A stretch of 64,000 nucleotides of DNA from Gammaproteobacteria bacterium (lineage in GTDB: Bacteria; Pseudomonadota; Gammaproteobacteria; JAJFKG01), in assembly GCA_021773335.1 (NCBI GenBank), contig JAJFKG010000006.1, positions 1 to 64,000 on the forward strand, read 5' to 3'. Below the pieces are notes generated by a model that was given only the letters and a program-made list of their open reading frames with translations, searched no databases and had not been told where the DNA came from. Both the position numbers and the translations under genes were made by a program. Below are positions 1 through 9,053 of this stretch, in pieces (position 1 is the first letter of the stretch; the number at the start of each line of letters is the position of its first letter).

Positions 1-79
1 TGCGCAGCAACGTCATCCGGGAACCGCAATCGCAAACAAACTCCCCGGATGACGCGCGTGCCGCGCTTATCCGGGCTAC
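1..79. repeat. REP-A inverted pair, copy 1 (cut by window edge)
   Basis: This is the right part of a roughly 94-bp unit built from two inverted REP-like hairpins. The outer ends read GTAGCCCGGATAAG and CTTATCCGGGCTAC, and the inner arms contain CATCCGGG and CCCGGATG. The left end lies outside the window. The GTAG foot followed by a G/C-rich imperfect hairpin matches the general design of REP sequences mobilised by REP-associated tyrosine transposases (RAYT). Confidence 0.8.
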
Positions 80-101
80 GGCTACTGCGTCAAGGCCAGA
101 T

Positions 102-195
102 GTAGCCCGGATAAGTGGCGCAGCAACGTCATCCGGGAACAGCAATCGCAAACACCCGCCCCGGATGACGCGCGTGCCGCGCTTATCCGGGCTAC
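102..195. repeat. REP-A inverted pair, copy 2
   Basis: A complete 94-bp unit runs from GTAGCC to GGCTAC. It differs from copy 3 at a few positions (GTGGCG for GTTGCG near the left end, CACCCGCCC in the middle). A short leader related to the one before copy 3 precedes it. It belongs to a small array with copies 1 and 3 upstream of trmL. Confidence 0.85.
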
Positions 196-225
196 GGCTC
201 TACTGTCTCTGCCTCAAGCCCAGAT

Positions 226-319
226 GTAGCCCGGATAAGTTGCGCAGCAACGTCATCCGGGAACAGCAATCGCAAACAAACTCCCCGGATGACGCGCGTA
301 CCGCGCTTATCCGGGCTAC
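226..319. repeat. REP-A inverted pair, copy 3
   Basis: A complete 94-bp unit in the same orientation as copy 2. Together with the 29 bp after it (to 348) it forms the left arm of a 123-bp inverted duplication whose right arm is 996-1118; I count three mismatches. The leader TACTGTCTCTGCCTCAAGC precedes it. Confidence 0.85.
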
Positions 320-423
320 GGCTTACGTATAAACAAATGCTAATGTAGACTACTGTCTTTGCGTCAAGCTCATATGGTAGCCTTACACTTGTCTAATGCG
401 CCAAAATTCGCTACATTGCCAAG

Positions 424-882
424 ATGTTTGATATTGTCCTCTACCAACCTGAGATCCCTCCCAATACCGGTAATATTATCCGTTTATGTGCCAATAGTGG
501 TGCACGCTTACACTTGATTGAGCCTTTAGGTTTTGAATTAGATGACAAACGCCTACGCCGTGCGGGTTTAGATTATCACGAATGGGCTGAAGTGAGTGTC
601 TTTCCTGATTACCAAACAATGCTCGAAAAACTCAAGCCACAACGCTTATTTGCTTGTTCAACCAAAGGGACAATGACCTATAACGATGTGAAATTTCAAG
701 CGGGTGATGTTTTACTCTTTGGCCCCGAGACACGCGGCTTACCCGCCGATATTTTGAATAGCTTGCCTAGCGATGCAGTCATTCGTATTCCGATGATGGA
801 AAATAGTCGTAGTTTAAACTTATCTAATGCCGTCGCCATTATTCTCTTCGAAGCGTGGCGCCAATGTGGCTTCGCTAAATAA
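424..882 (+). CDS. trmL: tRNA (cytidine(34)-2'-O)-methyltransferase
   Basis: TrmL (YibK) is a cytoplasmic SPOUT-fold enzyme that 2'-O-methylates the wobble nucleotide of tRNA-Leu isoacceptors using S-adenosylmethionine. The 152-residue protein has the full family length. Visible hallmarks are the N-terminal [18 protein letters not shown] segment, the central [11 protein letters not shown] loop and the C-terminal [19 protein letters not shown] segment; the last two form the knotted cofactor site. The gene stands alone between REP-like repeats and faces gpsA. In E. coli trmL also lies close to gpsA and secB, so this is a remnant of the ancestral neighbourhood. No strong ribosome binding site is visible before the ATG. 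Identification is secure; tRNA specificity is inferred from the family. Confidence 0.95.
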   Translation: MFDIVLYQPEIPPNTGNIIRLCANSGARLHLIEPLGFELDDKRLRRAGLDYHEWAEVSVFPDYQTMLEKLKPQRLFACSTKGTMTYNDVKFQAGDVLLFGPETRGLPADILNSLPSDAVIRIPMMENSRSLNLSNAVAIILFEAWRQCGFAK

Positions 883-907
883 CTATTACCTTAGCCCTCT
901 AAGTTTT

Positions 908-999
908 GTAGCCTTGATAAGCGCCGAAGGCGCGCATCAAGGGCCTGTATTGGCAAATGCTGATCCTTGATGCGCCGCTACGCGGCTTACCAAGGCTAC
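908..999. repeat. REP-B inverted pair, copy 1
   Basis: A 92-bp unit of a second REP-like family with ends GTAGCCTTGATAAGCG and CCAAGGCTAC. It contains two hairpins with stems of the type CCTTGAT/ATCAAGG. It lies between the convergent ends of trmL and gpsA and abuts the right arm of the REP-A inverted duplication. It shares the GTAG foot with REP-A but has a different stem. Confidence 0.8.
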
Positions 1000-1024
1000 A
1001 TTAGCATTTGTTCATACGTAAGCC

Positions 1025-1118
1025 GTAGCCCGGATAAGCGCGGCACGCGCGTCATCCGGGGAGTTTGTTTGCGATTGCAGTTCCCGGATGACGTTGCTGC
1101 GCAACTTATCCGGGCTAC
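1025..1118. repeat. REP-A inverted pair, copy 4 (opposite orientation)
   Basis: A 94-bp unit in reverse orientation to copies 1-3. With 996-1024 it forms the right arm of the 123-bp inverted duplication (left arm 226-348). Beyond 1118 the reverse complement of the shared leader (GCTTGACTAGAAGACAGTAG) follows, so the leader travelled with the repeat here too. Confidence 0.85.
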
Positions 1119-1165
1119 ATCTGAGCTTGACTAGAAGACAGTAGTCTACAAAAGAATCAAAGCTA

Positions 1166-2188
1166 TTATTCAGCCTTAGGTGCACGTGCCATTAGATTAG
1201 TAACAGCATTTTGTGGTGAGATACCCTGATGTAGTACGCGAAACACTTGTTCCACGATCGGCATATCAATCTTATGCTGCTGCGCTAACTCAAACACTTG
1301 CGCCGCATTATCTTTACCCTCGACAACTTGGCCTATTTCCTTTTCAGCTTGTTGCGCAGATTTACCTTGCCCCAACGCTAAACCAAAACGCCGGTTACGT
1401 GATTGATTATCGGTACACGTTAATACTAAATCGCCCAAACCAGCTAAACCCATAAACGTCTCTTGCTTACCACCTAAGGCCAAACCTAAGCGCATGATTT
1501 CACTTAAGCCACGGGTAATCAGTGCCGCACGTGCATTCGCTCCACAGCCTAAACCATCGGCGATGCCTGTCGCAATCGCTAACACATTTTTAACAGCACC
1601 ACCAAGTTGCACACCAATCATATCGTTACTGGTATAAACACGCAGTGATTGGCTATGTAAGCGCGCCACTAAATCAGCTGCAAATGCTTTATCAACACAA
1701 GCCAGTGTCGTCGCAGTTGGTAAACCGGCAGCAACTTCTTTAGCAAAGTTGGGCCCAGACAACACTGCCATTTTTACACCCTCTCCCAACACTTCTTGTA
1801 CCACTGCATGTAATAACTGATGTGTGTGCGGATCTAAACCTTTGGTCGCCCATACCAAGCGCAAATCACTACGCCAGTGTGGTGCCAATTGCTGCAATAC
1901 CTTGCGAAAGGCATGGCTAGGTACAACGACCAATACATCATTAGCGTGCGTCAGTGCTTGCGCCAAATCAGGTTCAACCTGTAATGTATCTGGGAAAGTA
2001 ATGCCTGGGAGATAACGTGCATTTTCACGCTCACGCTCAAGTGTAGCCAGAACAGCTCGGTCGTGCCCCCAAAGCTTAACCTGTTGTTGGTTATTAGCTA
2101 GAGACAGTGCGAGTGCCGTACCCCACGAGCCGGCACCCAACACAGTTATAGGCGAAGAAGTTGCTGGTGCATTCACTGGCGGTACCAC
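1166..2188 (-). CDS. gpsA: NAD(P)+-dependent glycerol-3-phosphate dehydrogenase
   Basis: GpsA reduces dihydroxyacetone phosphate to sn-glycerol-3-phosphate, the backbone for phospholipids. The 340-residue protein has the N-terminal Rossmann motif [12 protein letters not shown] (about residues 16-27), WATKGLDP, the [10 protein letters not shown] segment, and [18 protein letters not shown] carrying the conserved lysine. The start is a GTG that overlaps the secB stop codon by one base (TAGTG), which implies translational coupling. Starting there gives about 14 extra residues before the Rossmann strand, slightly longer than usual. It is the last gene of the yibN-secB-gpsA operon and ends facing trmL across the REP cluster. 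Confidence 0.96.
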   Translation of the reverse strand: MVPPVNAPATSSPITVLGAGSWGTALALSLANNQQQVKLWGHDRAVLATLERERENARYLPGITFPDTLQVEPDLAQALTHANDVLVVVPSHAFRKVLQQLAPHWRSDLRLVWATKGLDPHTHQLLHAVVQEVLGEGVKMAVLSGPNFAKEVAAGLPTATTLACVDKAFAADLVARLHSQSLRVYTSNDMIGVQLGGAVKNVLAIATGIADGLGCGANARAALITRGLSEIMRLGLALGGKQETFMGLAGLGDLVLTCTDNQSRNRRFGLALGQGKSAQQAEKEIGQVVEGKDNAAQVFELAQQHKIDMPIVEQVFRVLHQGISPQNAVTNLMARAPKAE

Positions 2189-2718
2189 TAGTTAGTAGTA
2201 ACTTCGCCACCCGCCGCCGCATCATCAGATTTTTGCTGTTCTTGATACTGTGCATAAACGGCATCAAAGTTGATAGGTGCCAAATTCAATTGCGGATAGC
2301 CACCACGAATGACGACATCGGAAACTACTTCACGTACATAAGGAAAAAGGATGTTAGGGCAGAAGCTACCTAAAGCTTGACGTAACTGTTCATCTTGCAA
2401 ACCGTCTATGGTGAAGATGCCGGCTTGCTGCACTTCTACTAAAAATGCGACTTTATCCCCGACTTTCACCGTCACCGTGACGCCTAAGATCACTTCATGC
2501 AAACTGTCTTCTACTTGATTGGTCGTGGTATTAAGTTCCAGATTCACATCCGGCTTCCACTCACCTTGGAACATGGCGGGTGAATTAGGTGCTTCGAATG
2601 ATAAATCTTTCACATAAATTTTTTGGATAGCAAACTCAGCAGCTTCGCTTTGTTGTGCAGTTTGTTGTTCTTGTTTTTCAGCAGTATTTCCTGCATCTTT
2701 ACCTTCATTTCCAGCCAT
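2188..2718 (-). CDS. secB: Protein-export chaperone SecB
   Basis: SecB is a cytoplasmic tetrameric chaperone that keeps preproteins unfolded and delivers them to SecA. The 176-residue protein has the SecB core from about residue 28 ([19 protein letters not shown]) through [24 protein letters not shown] to the NFDAVYAQ segment. A Gln/Glu-rich N-terminal extension (residues 1-27) and an acidic tail flank it. A clear AAGGAAAG ribosome binding site precedes the ATG. The gene sits between yibN and gpsA as in E. coli, but grxC, which normally lies between yibN and secB, is absent. Confidence 0.97.
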   Translation of the reverse strand: MAGNEGKDAGNTAEKQEQQTAQQSEAAEFAIQKIYVKDLSFEAPNSPAMFQGEWKPDVNLELNTTTNQVEDSLHEVILGVTVTVKVGDKVAFLVEVQQAGIFTIDGLQDEQLRQALGSFCPNILFPYVREVVSDVVIRGGYPQLNLAPINFDAVYAQYQEQQKSDDAAAGGEVTTN

Positions 2719-2774
2719 GTCGCTTTCCTTCTTTGCTATTTTAAATCAGCCTATTTGCTGAATAATTACTAAAC

Positions 2775-3200
2775 TCAACCTTTGACTAATGGTAAGCTCG
2801 CTTGACGCCAGGCATTCAAACCGCCCTTCAAGCTCGCCACATTTTCAAACCCTTTTTTACGCAAAATTAATGCCGTTTTTATTGCATGTTGCCCATTTGA
2901 GCAGGCAATAATCACGGGCTTTTGCCTATATTTTTCTAGTTTTTTCAATTTTGCCTCAATTTCAGCGCTCGGCACATTGATAGCCCCAGTAATATGGCCT
3001 TGGCGAAATGCCGCCGCATCGCGGACATCGAGTACCGCCGCATCTTGGTGATTGATGGCTTCCGTGAGAGCTTGTGCAGTTATCTGTTGAATGCCCCGCA
3101 CCTTGCCGCTGGCTTCAGTGGCAATAAAAAGTACTAAAAGAACCAAAAATGCCGAGCAAAGCTCCCAGTGATTTATCACAAATTGAACAAACTGTTCCAT
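2775..3200 (-). CDS. yibN: Membrane-anchored rhodanese-like protein YibN
   Basis: A single-rhodanese-domain protein anchored by an N-terminal membrane segment (about residues 13-25, AFLVLLVLFIA). The domain carries LDVRDAAAFRQGHITGAINVP and the active-site loop with cysteine in IIACSNGQHA, so sulfur-transfer chemistry is possible. The substrate of YibN proteins is not established by sequence. I start at the internal ATG at 3200 (141 residues) because a GGAG site lies just upstream and the membrane helix then sits at the N-terminus; an in-frame start at 3263 is possible but less likely. It heads the operon with secB and gpsA and is divergent from the osmC-like gene. Confidence 0.88.
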   Translation of the reverse strand: MEQFVQFVINHWELCSAFLVLLVLFIATEASGKVRGIQQITAQALTEAINHQDAAVLDVRDAAAFRQGHITGAINVPSAEIEAKLKKLEKYRQKPVIIACSNGQHAIKTALILRKKGFENVASLKGGLNAWRQASLPLVKG

Positions 3201-3322
3201 AAAGCTCCAAAAATATTGTCTAAAGTATGGGCCGCGAGTATACCACGATGAGGACTTAGGCAAAAAGCCAAGGTCACTATATAATGTGCCCCTCCATTAA
3301 ATTTGACCATGAGGAATTTAAA

Positions 3323-3778
3323 ATGTCAGCATTTCAAGTCAAACTGTCTTGGCAACACGATGCCAGCCAAGCCTTCGATTACAAAACCTATAGCCGCACC
3401 CACACCTGGCAATTTCCAGGCGGCGTCAATCTCGAAGCATCCGCTGCGCCTGCTTTCCTCGGCAAGGCCGAATACCCTAATCCAGAAGAAGCGTTTATCG
3501 CAGCACTATCCAGTTGTCATATGTTGACCTTTCTTGCTATCGCCGCCTTTAAAAAATTCCACGTCGAAAGTTATGAAGATAATGCCAGTGGCGAAGTCAC
3601 GAAAAATGATGCGGGCAAAATGGCCGTCACAACCGTTACTCTCAAACCTTTCATCAAATTTGTAGGCGACGCGCAACCCTCACAAGATGAATTAATGGCA
3701 ATGCATGAAAAAGCCCACAAAGAATGTTTTATCGCAAACTCTGTGACAACTGCTGTCAAGCTTGAACCAGTCTGGTAA
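3323..3778 (+). CDS. OsmC/Ohr family protein
   Basis: A 151-residue protein of the OsmC superfamily, whose characterised members reduce organic hydroperoxides with two cysteines. Both expected cysteines are present: one in LSSCHMLTFL (about residue 64) and one in KAHKECFIANSV (about residue 134). The arrangement LEASAAPAFLG...PEEAFIAALSSCH fits the YhfA/OsmC-like branch rather than classic Ohr. The start at 3323 is chosen because GAGGAA lies at 3311-3316; an upstream in-frame ATG at 3284 lacks such a site. The gene ends 12 bp before gpmI and is probably co-transcribed with it. Confidence 0.9.
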   Translation: MSAFQVKLSWQHDASQAFDYKTYSRTHTWQFPGGVNLEASAAPAFLGKAEYPNPEEAFIAALSSCHMLTFLAIAAFKKFHVESYEDNASGEVTKNDAGKMAVTTVTLKPFIKFVGDAQPSQDELMAMHEKAHKECFIANSVTTAVKLEPVW

Positions 3779-3790
3779 ACTCGAGTAGTG

Positions 3791-5341
3791 ATGAATAAAC
3801 AACATTTACCAATTGTACTGATTATCTTTGATGGCTGGGGCTATCGCGAAGAATCGCAATCTAATGCGATCGCCCTTGCCAATACCCCACACTGGGATCA
3901 ATTGTGGCAACAGTATCCGCACACGCTAGTCAGTGGTTCTGGCCATGAAGTTGGCTTGCCACCAGGGCAAATGGGTAATTCAGAAGTTGGGCACCTTAAT
4001 ATTGGTGCTGGCCGTGTTGTCCATCAAGATTATTCACGCATTCAAGCTGCAATCGAAGATGGCAATTTTAATACGAACCCTATTTTTGTTGATACACTAA
4101 AAAGTGCCGCCGAGAATGAGAAAGCAATACACATTTTTGGGTTACTCTCTCCTGGAGGCGTACACAGCCACCAAGATCATTTGCAGGCAATGTTGCAATT
4201 AGCTGCGCAACACAATGTGAACAAATTGTATTTACACGCTTTTCTAGATGGTCGTGACACCCCACCACAAAGTGCACAAGCTTCTATTGATAAAATAGAA
4301 ACACAATTACAACAACTTGGTTGTGGCCAATTCGCTTCACTGTGTGGGCGCTACTACGCAATGGATCGCGACCAACGTTGGGAACGCACCCAAGCGGCCT
4401 ATGATCTCATCGCCGCAGGTACAGCAGCATTTCATGCAAGCGATGCGACAGGCGCATTACAAATGGCATATGCGCGCGGTGAAACAGATGAATTTGTACA
4501 GGCGACAGCAATCCATCCACAAGAGGCTAATCCAGTGACTATTGAAGATGGCGACAGTGTTATCTTCATGAATTTTCGCGCTGATCGTGCCCGCCAATTA
4601 AGTCGCGCATTTACTGAATCTCACTTTCAGGGCTTTACCCGCAAAAAGGCCGTCAAATTGGCACACTTTGTTAGCCTCACCCAGTATGCTGCTGACATAA
4701 ATACTGAAGCAGCTTTTACACCCGTGCAATCAAAAAACGTATTAGGTGAGTATCTTGCCGAGCAAGGTTTCACTCAATTGCGTATTGCTGAAACCGAAAA
4801 ATACGCGCACGTTACTTTTTTCTTCAATGGCGGTATTGAACAACCTTTTGCAAATGAAGAACGTATATTAATTCCTTCGCCGAAAGTTGCAACCTACGAT
4901 TTACAACCACAAATGAGTGCACCAGAGCTGACCGATAAACTCGTCACTGCGATCGAAAGTAAGACTTATGATGTCATTATTTGTAATTACGCCAATGCCG
5001 ATATGGTTGGGCATACTGGCAAACTCGATGCTGCCATTGTCGCGATTGAGACTTTGGATGACTGTCTTGGGCGTGTCATCACTGCACTACAAAAAGTTGA
5101 TGGGGAACTATTAGTGACTGCCGACCATGGCAACGCTGAACTCATGCAAAATAAGGAAACTGGGCAAGCACATACGGCACACACCAGCGAACCCGTTCCT
5201 TTTGTCTATATGGGACGCCCAGCAACAATCACTAGTAATGATGGTATTTTATCGGATATCGCCCCTTCTTTGCTGCATGTTATGGGTCTGCCGCAACCAA
5301 CTGAAATGACCGGCACACCCTTATTTAAGCTAACACAGTAA
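3791..5341 (+). CDS. gpmI: 2,3-bisphosphoglycerate-independent phosphoglycerate mutase
   Basis: GpmI interconverts 3- and 2-phosphoglycerate in glycolysis and gluconeogenesis using manganese and a phosphoserine intermediate. The 516-residue protein is full length. It shows [13 protein letters not shown] at the N-terminus, the catalytic serine segment [23 protein letters not shown], the [14 protein letters not shown] segment, and C-terminal metal-ligand motifs [12 protein letters not shown] and [12 protein letters not shown] at 3788 directly precedes the ATG at 3791; I prefer ATG. The stop codon abuts the envC start with no gap, so the two are translated together. Confidence 0.97.
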   Translation: MNKQHLPIVLIIFDGWGYREESQSNAIALANTPHWDQLWQQYPHTLVSGSGHEVGLPPGQMGNSEVGHLNIGAGRVVHQDYSRIQAAIEDGNFNTNPIFVDTLKSAAENEKAIHIFGLLSPGGVHSHQDHLQAMLQLAAQHNVNKLYLHAFLDGRDTPPQSAQASIDKIETQLQQLGCGQFASLCGRYYAMDRDQRWERTQAAYDLIAAGTAAFHASDATGALQMAYARGETDEFVQATAIHPQEANPVTIEDGDSVIFMNFRADRARQLSRAFTESHFQGFTRKKAVKLAHFVSLTQYAADINTEAAFTPVQSKNVLGEYLAEQGFTQLRIAETEKYAHVTFFFNGGIEQPFANEERILIPSPKVATYDLQPQMSAPELTDKLVTAIESKTYDVIICNYANADMVGHTGKLDAAIVAIETLDDCLGRVITALQKVDGELLVTADHGNAELMQNKETGQAHTAHTSEPVPFVYMGRPATITSNDGILSDIAPSLLHVMGLPQPTEMTGTPLFKLTQ

Positions 5342-6541
5342 ATGGAGTACGGCTTGGCCACACTGCGTAAAGGATCATTAGCACGAATCATTGCACTCAC
5401 CTTAGTCACCTGTAGCTTGTCTTTGTTATCCCCAAATCTTTATGCACAAGCCAAAAACACCACGCCACTCATTAAGCGTAAAGAAAGTGAGTTACATCAC
5501 CTGATCAAACAAATTAAAGACCTTAAGCTTAGTATCGGCAAAGCACGCAGCAAGCAGACCGAATTAAATCAACAATTAAAACAAGCCGATCTCAAACTTA
5601 GCAAGCTTGCAATCGCACTACAAAAAACTCAAAAAAAGCATCGCCAAGAAGATTTAAAGCTGGCTGAATTACAACAGCAAGAACAAGACTATCAAGAAAA
5701 ACTGACCCAACAGCGTGATACTATTGGCAAACAAATACGTTCAGCTTATATATTGAGCAAACAAGACTATATCAAAATTGTTTTAAATCAAGAAAACATG
5801 GGCCAACTTAACCGCGTCATGTATTATTTTTCCTATTTTAATCATGCACGCATGCAGCAATTGAAACAACTAGCCGCTGATTTAGATAAATTACATGAAA
5901 GCCAACAACAAGTGGCACAGCAAACTAAAGTATTAGAAAAACTCGAACAACAACAGCAACACCAGCGCGCAGCACTCAAACGCCAACAGACTCGCCGCCA
6001 ACGTCTATTAGTAAAACTGCAACATCAAATCAAAACAAAAGCTCAACGCCTCAAAGCATTACAAGGTAATAAGCAAGCCCTTGCACGCGTTATCCAGCGT
6101 ATTGCTAAACAACAGACGCTGTCCGCTGGTAAACCGTTTGTGAAGCTACGCGGCAAATTACCATGGCCGACCCGCGGGCGGGTTGCAATGGCCTATGGTA
6201 GCCAAGTCGCAGACTCCGAGTTACGTCTCAATGGCGTCATTCTACAAGCCAAACGTGGCCAACCAGTGTATGTGGTTGCCAACGGCAAAGTTATCTTTGC
6301 CGACTGGTTGCGTGGTTTAGGCTTGCTAATGATCGTTGAGCACGGCAATGGTTACATTACTTTATACGGCCATAATCAAAGCTTGCTTAGAAAGGTTGGT
6401 GATGTTGTCAATGCCGGCGATGAAATAGCCAGCGTTGGCCAAAGTGGCGGCCTGGCAAAACCCGGGCTTTATTTTGCCATTCGACACGATGGCACACCTT
6501 TAAACCCCCGCCCATGGATATCTAAGCGTGTTCGAGTCTAG
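5342..6541 (+). CDS. envC: Murein hydrolase activator EnvC-like protein (degenerate M23)
   Basis: EnvC-type proteins are periplasmic activators of septal amidases (AmiA/AmiB) during cell separation. Residues 1 to about 36 form a signal peptide ending near LYAQA. A long Lys/Gln-rich coiled coil follows (about 40-250), then a LytM/M23 domain (about 275-395). The domain lacks the zinc-binding pattern of active M23 peptidases: the first motif reads GVILQAKRGQPV without His and Asp, and the last reads LYGHNQ. This agrees with an activator rather than an enzyme. The final GLYFAIRHDGTPLNPRPW is typical. The order gpmI-envC-ctpA is widespread in gammaproteobacteria. Confidence 0.92.
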   Translation: MEYGLATLRKGSLARIIALTLVTCSLSLLSPNLYAQAKNTTPLIKRKESELHHLIKQIKDLKLSIGKARSKQTELNQQLKQADLKLSKLAIALQKTQKKHRQEDLKLAELQQQEQDYQEKLTQQRDTIGKQIRSAYILSKQDYIKIVLNQENMGQLNRVMYYFSYFNHARMQQLKQLAADLDKLHESQQQVAQQTKVLEKLEQQQQHQRAALKRQQTRRQRLLVKLQHQIKTKAQRLKALQGNKQALARVIQRIAKQQTLSAGKPFVKLRGKLPWPTRGRVAMAYGSQVADSELRLNGVILQAKRGQPVYVVANGKVIFADWLRGLGLLMIVEHGNGYITLYGHNQSLLRKVGDVVNAGDEIASVGQSGGLAKPGLYFAIRHDGTPLNPRPWISKRVRV

Positions 6542-6637
6542 GCTCAGATCTGATCCCACCTTCTATTTTTGCCACCTGTTTTTATATTCCTTATATTTAT
6601 AACCTATTGTAATAAAAGAAAATTTAACCCGTTGTGC

Positions 6638-6770
6638 TAAAATTGGATTATGGAAGGATAAGTAATCTCCCAATGCTATTGCAGGCTGACCAAGTTGGCA
6701 CCTATTTTGCTGCTCGAATGTACACAGCAATAACATCAGCATTAGTAATAGCTAACTGCAATAGCAGGAG
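6638..6770 (+). promoter_or_regulatory. ctpA promoter and structured 5' leader
   Basis: An extended -10 element (TGTGC then TAAAAT at 6638-6643) lies in the 238-bp gap between envC and ctpA. Downstream a perfect 10-bp inverted repeat, GCTATTGCAG (6675-6684) and CTGCAATAGC (6756-6765), would close a leader of about 100 nt. The same helix can extend by pairing CTCC (6667-6670) with GGAG (6767-6770), the ctpA ribosome binding site. Smaller hairpins fit inside (CCAA/TTGG at 6690-6698; TTGCTG/CAGCAA at 6707-6712 and 6725-6730). This suggests translational control of ctpA. The -35 is weak and the fold is read by eye only. Confidence 0.45.
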
Positions 6771-6779
6771 ACCAGTTTA

Positions 6780-8195
6780 ATGACGATTGTAAAACATTAC
6801 CTGAGTAGCAAAATAGGTATTCTATTTATTACCCTCTTGTTCATCGGTACTACCAGTGCTTATGCGGCTGATAATAATCAGCAGCCAAGCTCAACACAGC
6901 AAAATGCAACAACCCAAGTCACTGAATTTCCGCTCGAGGATATTCAACGATTCACGACGGCGATTAGCCAAATCAAACGTTATTATGTTGAACAAGTTAA
7001 TGATGAAGAATTGTTTGAAAATGCGATACGTGGGATGCTGGCTGGTCTTGACCCTCATTCAAGTTTTCTTGATGAAGATGAACTCAACGATTTACGTAGT
7101 AGTACCAGCGGTGAATTTGGTGGTCTCGGTATTGAAGTCGGCATGGAAAATGGTGTCGTTAAAATCATTAGTCCTATCGATGATACCCCTGCCCACAAAG
7201 CTGGTGTAAAACCTGGCGATTATATTATCAAGCTGGATGACAAACCGGTAAAAGGCATGGAACTGCGAGAAGCTGTCAACTTAATGCGTGGCCAAAAAGG
7301 CAGTAAAATCACTTTAACCATTGTACGTAAAGGTGAAAAGAAACCGTTAAAAATCGACATTGTACGTGATGTTATTCATATCCAAAGTGTGAAGAGTCGT
7401 CTCGTGGAAAAACACTATGGTTACATTCGTGTTAGCCACTTTCAATCGCCATCAGCCGAAAACATTACTAAAGCGATCAAAGCGCTGAATAAAAAACACA
7501 AAGGCAAAATCAAGGGATGGGTGTTAGATTTACGCAATAATCCCGGGGGATTACTCGATTCGGCCATTCAAGTCTCTGACGTCTTCTTGAATAGTGATGA
7601 GCTCGGCAAAAACAAATTGATTGTTTATACTAAAGGGCGTTTACCCAGTTCACTCATCAATGCTAAAGCCACGACTGGTGATGCTTTGAAGAACGCACCA
7701 CTGGTCGTTCTCATCAATGAAGGCTCAGCTTCTGCCTCAGAAATTGTTGCCGGTGCGCTGCAAGATCATGGCCGCGCTATCATTATGGGTACACCAACCT
7801 TTGGTAAAGGTTCCGTACAAACCGTTTTGCCACTCGATGAAATCGCTGGCATCAAGCTCACGACTTCTTTATATTACACGCCCTCTGGTCGTTCTATTCA
7901 GGCTAAAGGTATTCATCCTGATATTATCATTCAACCACTGGAGATCCCGCAGCAAGAAAGCGATAACCTAGCCGCCTTCATCAAAGAAGCCGATCTGGAA
8001 GGTCATCTTGAGAATGGGAATAATAAGGCGGCTGAGCAACAAGCCGGCAAAGCAAATGCTAAGGGCGCCAAAAACGACAAAGGCCCCTTGGTTAACCGCG
8101 ACTATCAACTTTATGAGGCGGTTAATCTACTCAAAGGTATGCACGCTTTAAGTAAGCGGGATACGGATGGAAAGACTACGTTAACCGCAATGTGA
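6780..8195 (+). CDS. ctpA: Carboxy-terminal processing protease (S41 family)
   Basis: A periplasmic serine protease of the CtpA/Prc type that trims or degrades envelope proteins from the C-terminus. Residues 1-29 form a signal peptide ending SAYA. An N-terminal helical region, a PDZ domain (about 100-190, beginning GGLGIEVGMENG) and the S41 catalytic domain follow. The Ser/Lys dyad is visible as the serine of NEGSASASEIVAGALQD and the lysine of PTFGKGSVQT. A Lys/Ala-rich, low-complexity stretch lies near the C-terminus. An AGCAGGAG ribosome binding site is present and may be masked by the leader structure. The gene ends 11 bp from the convergent thyA. Confidence 0.95.
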   Translation: MTIVKHYLSSKIGILFITLLFIGTTSAYAADNNQQPSSTQQNATTQVTEFPLEDIQRFTTAISQIKRYYVEQVNDEELFENAIRGMLAGLDPHSSFLDEDELNDLRSSTSGEFGGLGIEVGMENGVVKIISPIDDTPAHKAGVKPGDYIIKLDDKPVKGMELREAVNLMRGQKGSKITLTIVRKGEKKPLKIDIVRDVIHIQSVKSRLVEKHYGYIRVSHFQSPSAENITKAIKALNKKHKGKIKGWVLDLRNNPGGLLDSAIQVSDVFLNSDELGKNKLIVYTKGRLPSSLINAKATTGDALKNAPLVVLINEGSASASEIVAGALQDHGRAIIMGTPTFGKGSVQTVLPLDEIAGIKLTTSLYYTPSGRSIQAKGIHPDIIIQPLEIPQQESDNLAAFIKEADLEGHLENGNNKAAEQQAGKANAKGAKNDKGPLVNRDYQLYEAVNLLKGMHALSKRDTDGKTTLTAM

Positions 8196-8206
8196 CGAAA
8201 AACATA

Positions 8207-9001
8207 CTAAACCGCCACGGCGCCTTTAATATGCGGATGCGATGCGTAGTTCACAATTTCAAAATCTTCAAAGCAGTATTCATTGATTGCAGCTGGCTTA
8301 CGTTTAATGTGTAATTTTGGCAAAGGGTGCGGTTCACGTGTTAATTGTAATGCGACTTGTTCTAAGTGGTTTAAATAAACATGGCAATCACCCCCCGTCC
8401 ACACAAAATCACCGACCTCAAGATCACATTGTTGCGCCAGCATATGCGTGAGCAAAGAATAAGAAGCAATATTAAAAGGTAAGCCGAGAAACGAATCTAC
8501 CGAGCGTTGGTACAATTGGCATGATAACTTACCATTGGCGACGTAGAGTTGAAATAACAAGTGACACGGCGGCAATGCCATATTATGTAACTCACCCACA
8601 TTCCAAGCACTGACTAAATGGCGCCGACTATCTGGTTTATGTTTAATGTCATCAATTAATTGTTTAATCTGATCAACATGATGTCCATCAGCAGTTGGCC
8701 ATGAACGCCATTGTTTACCATATACCGGACCAAGCTCACCGTTTTCATCAGCCCACTCATCCCAAATACTCACACCATGGTCGTTTAAAAACTTAGTGTT
8801 AGTGTCACCATTTAAAAACCACAGCAATTCATACACAATACTTTTAAGGTGTAATTTTTTAGTCGTGACTAAAGGAAAACCCGTCTGCAAATTAAATCGC
8901 ATTTGATAACCAAATACACTTAAAGTACCAATCCCCGTGCGATCCGTTTTTTCAACGCCATTGTCTAACACATGTCTTAGATATTGTAAGTATTGCTTCA
9001 T
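8207..9001 (-). CDS. thyA: Thymidylate synthase
   Basis: ThyA methylates dUMP to dTMP using 5,10-methylenetetrahydrofolate. The 264-residue protein equals the E. coli length when started at the ATG at 9001, which has a GAGG site upstream; a longer in-frame start at 9028 is less likely. Visible motifs are [19 protein letters not shown], the folate/dUMP loop [20 protein letters not shown], the nucleophile loop [13 protein letters not shown] and [25 protein letters not shown]-like box on this strand is at 9036-9041. thyA usually follows lgt directly; here two plus-strand genes separate them. Confidence 0.97.
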   Translation of the reverse strand: MKQYLQYLRHVLDNGVEKTDRTGIGTLSVFGYQMRFNLQTGFPLVTTKKLHLKSIVYELLWFLNGDTNTKFLNDHGVSIWDEWADENGELGPVYGKQWRSWPTADGHHVDQIKQLIDDIKHKPDSRRHLVSAWNVGELHNMALPPCHLLFQLYVANGKLSCQLYQRSVDSFLGLPFNIASYSLLTHMLAQQCDLEVGDFVWTGGDCHVYLNHLEQVALQLTREPHPLPKLHIKRKPAAINEYCFEDFEIVNYASHPHIKGAVAV

Positions 9002-9053
9002 GCCCAGCCTCGTATATACTGCTCTCAATTATCGAATTATAGGAACCAAAATA

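Noticed and set aside
1..330. CRISPR array
   Set aside because: The repeats are about 94 bp, palindromic and only three in number, with short related leaders between them rather than unique spacers.
6542..6780. tRNA gene or known RNA in the envC-ctpA gap
   Set aside because: No tRNA cloverleaf, TTCGA arm or CCA end fits; the structure seen is a leader hairpin tied to the ctpA ribosome binding site.
8937..9053. N-terminal extension of the SixA-like gene
   Set aside because: The extra 39 residues overlap thyA on the other strand, and the family starts at MQRLYLIRHAKS, which has its own AGGAACC site.
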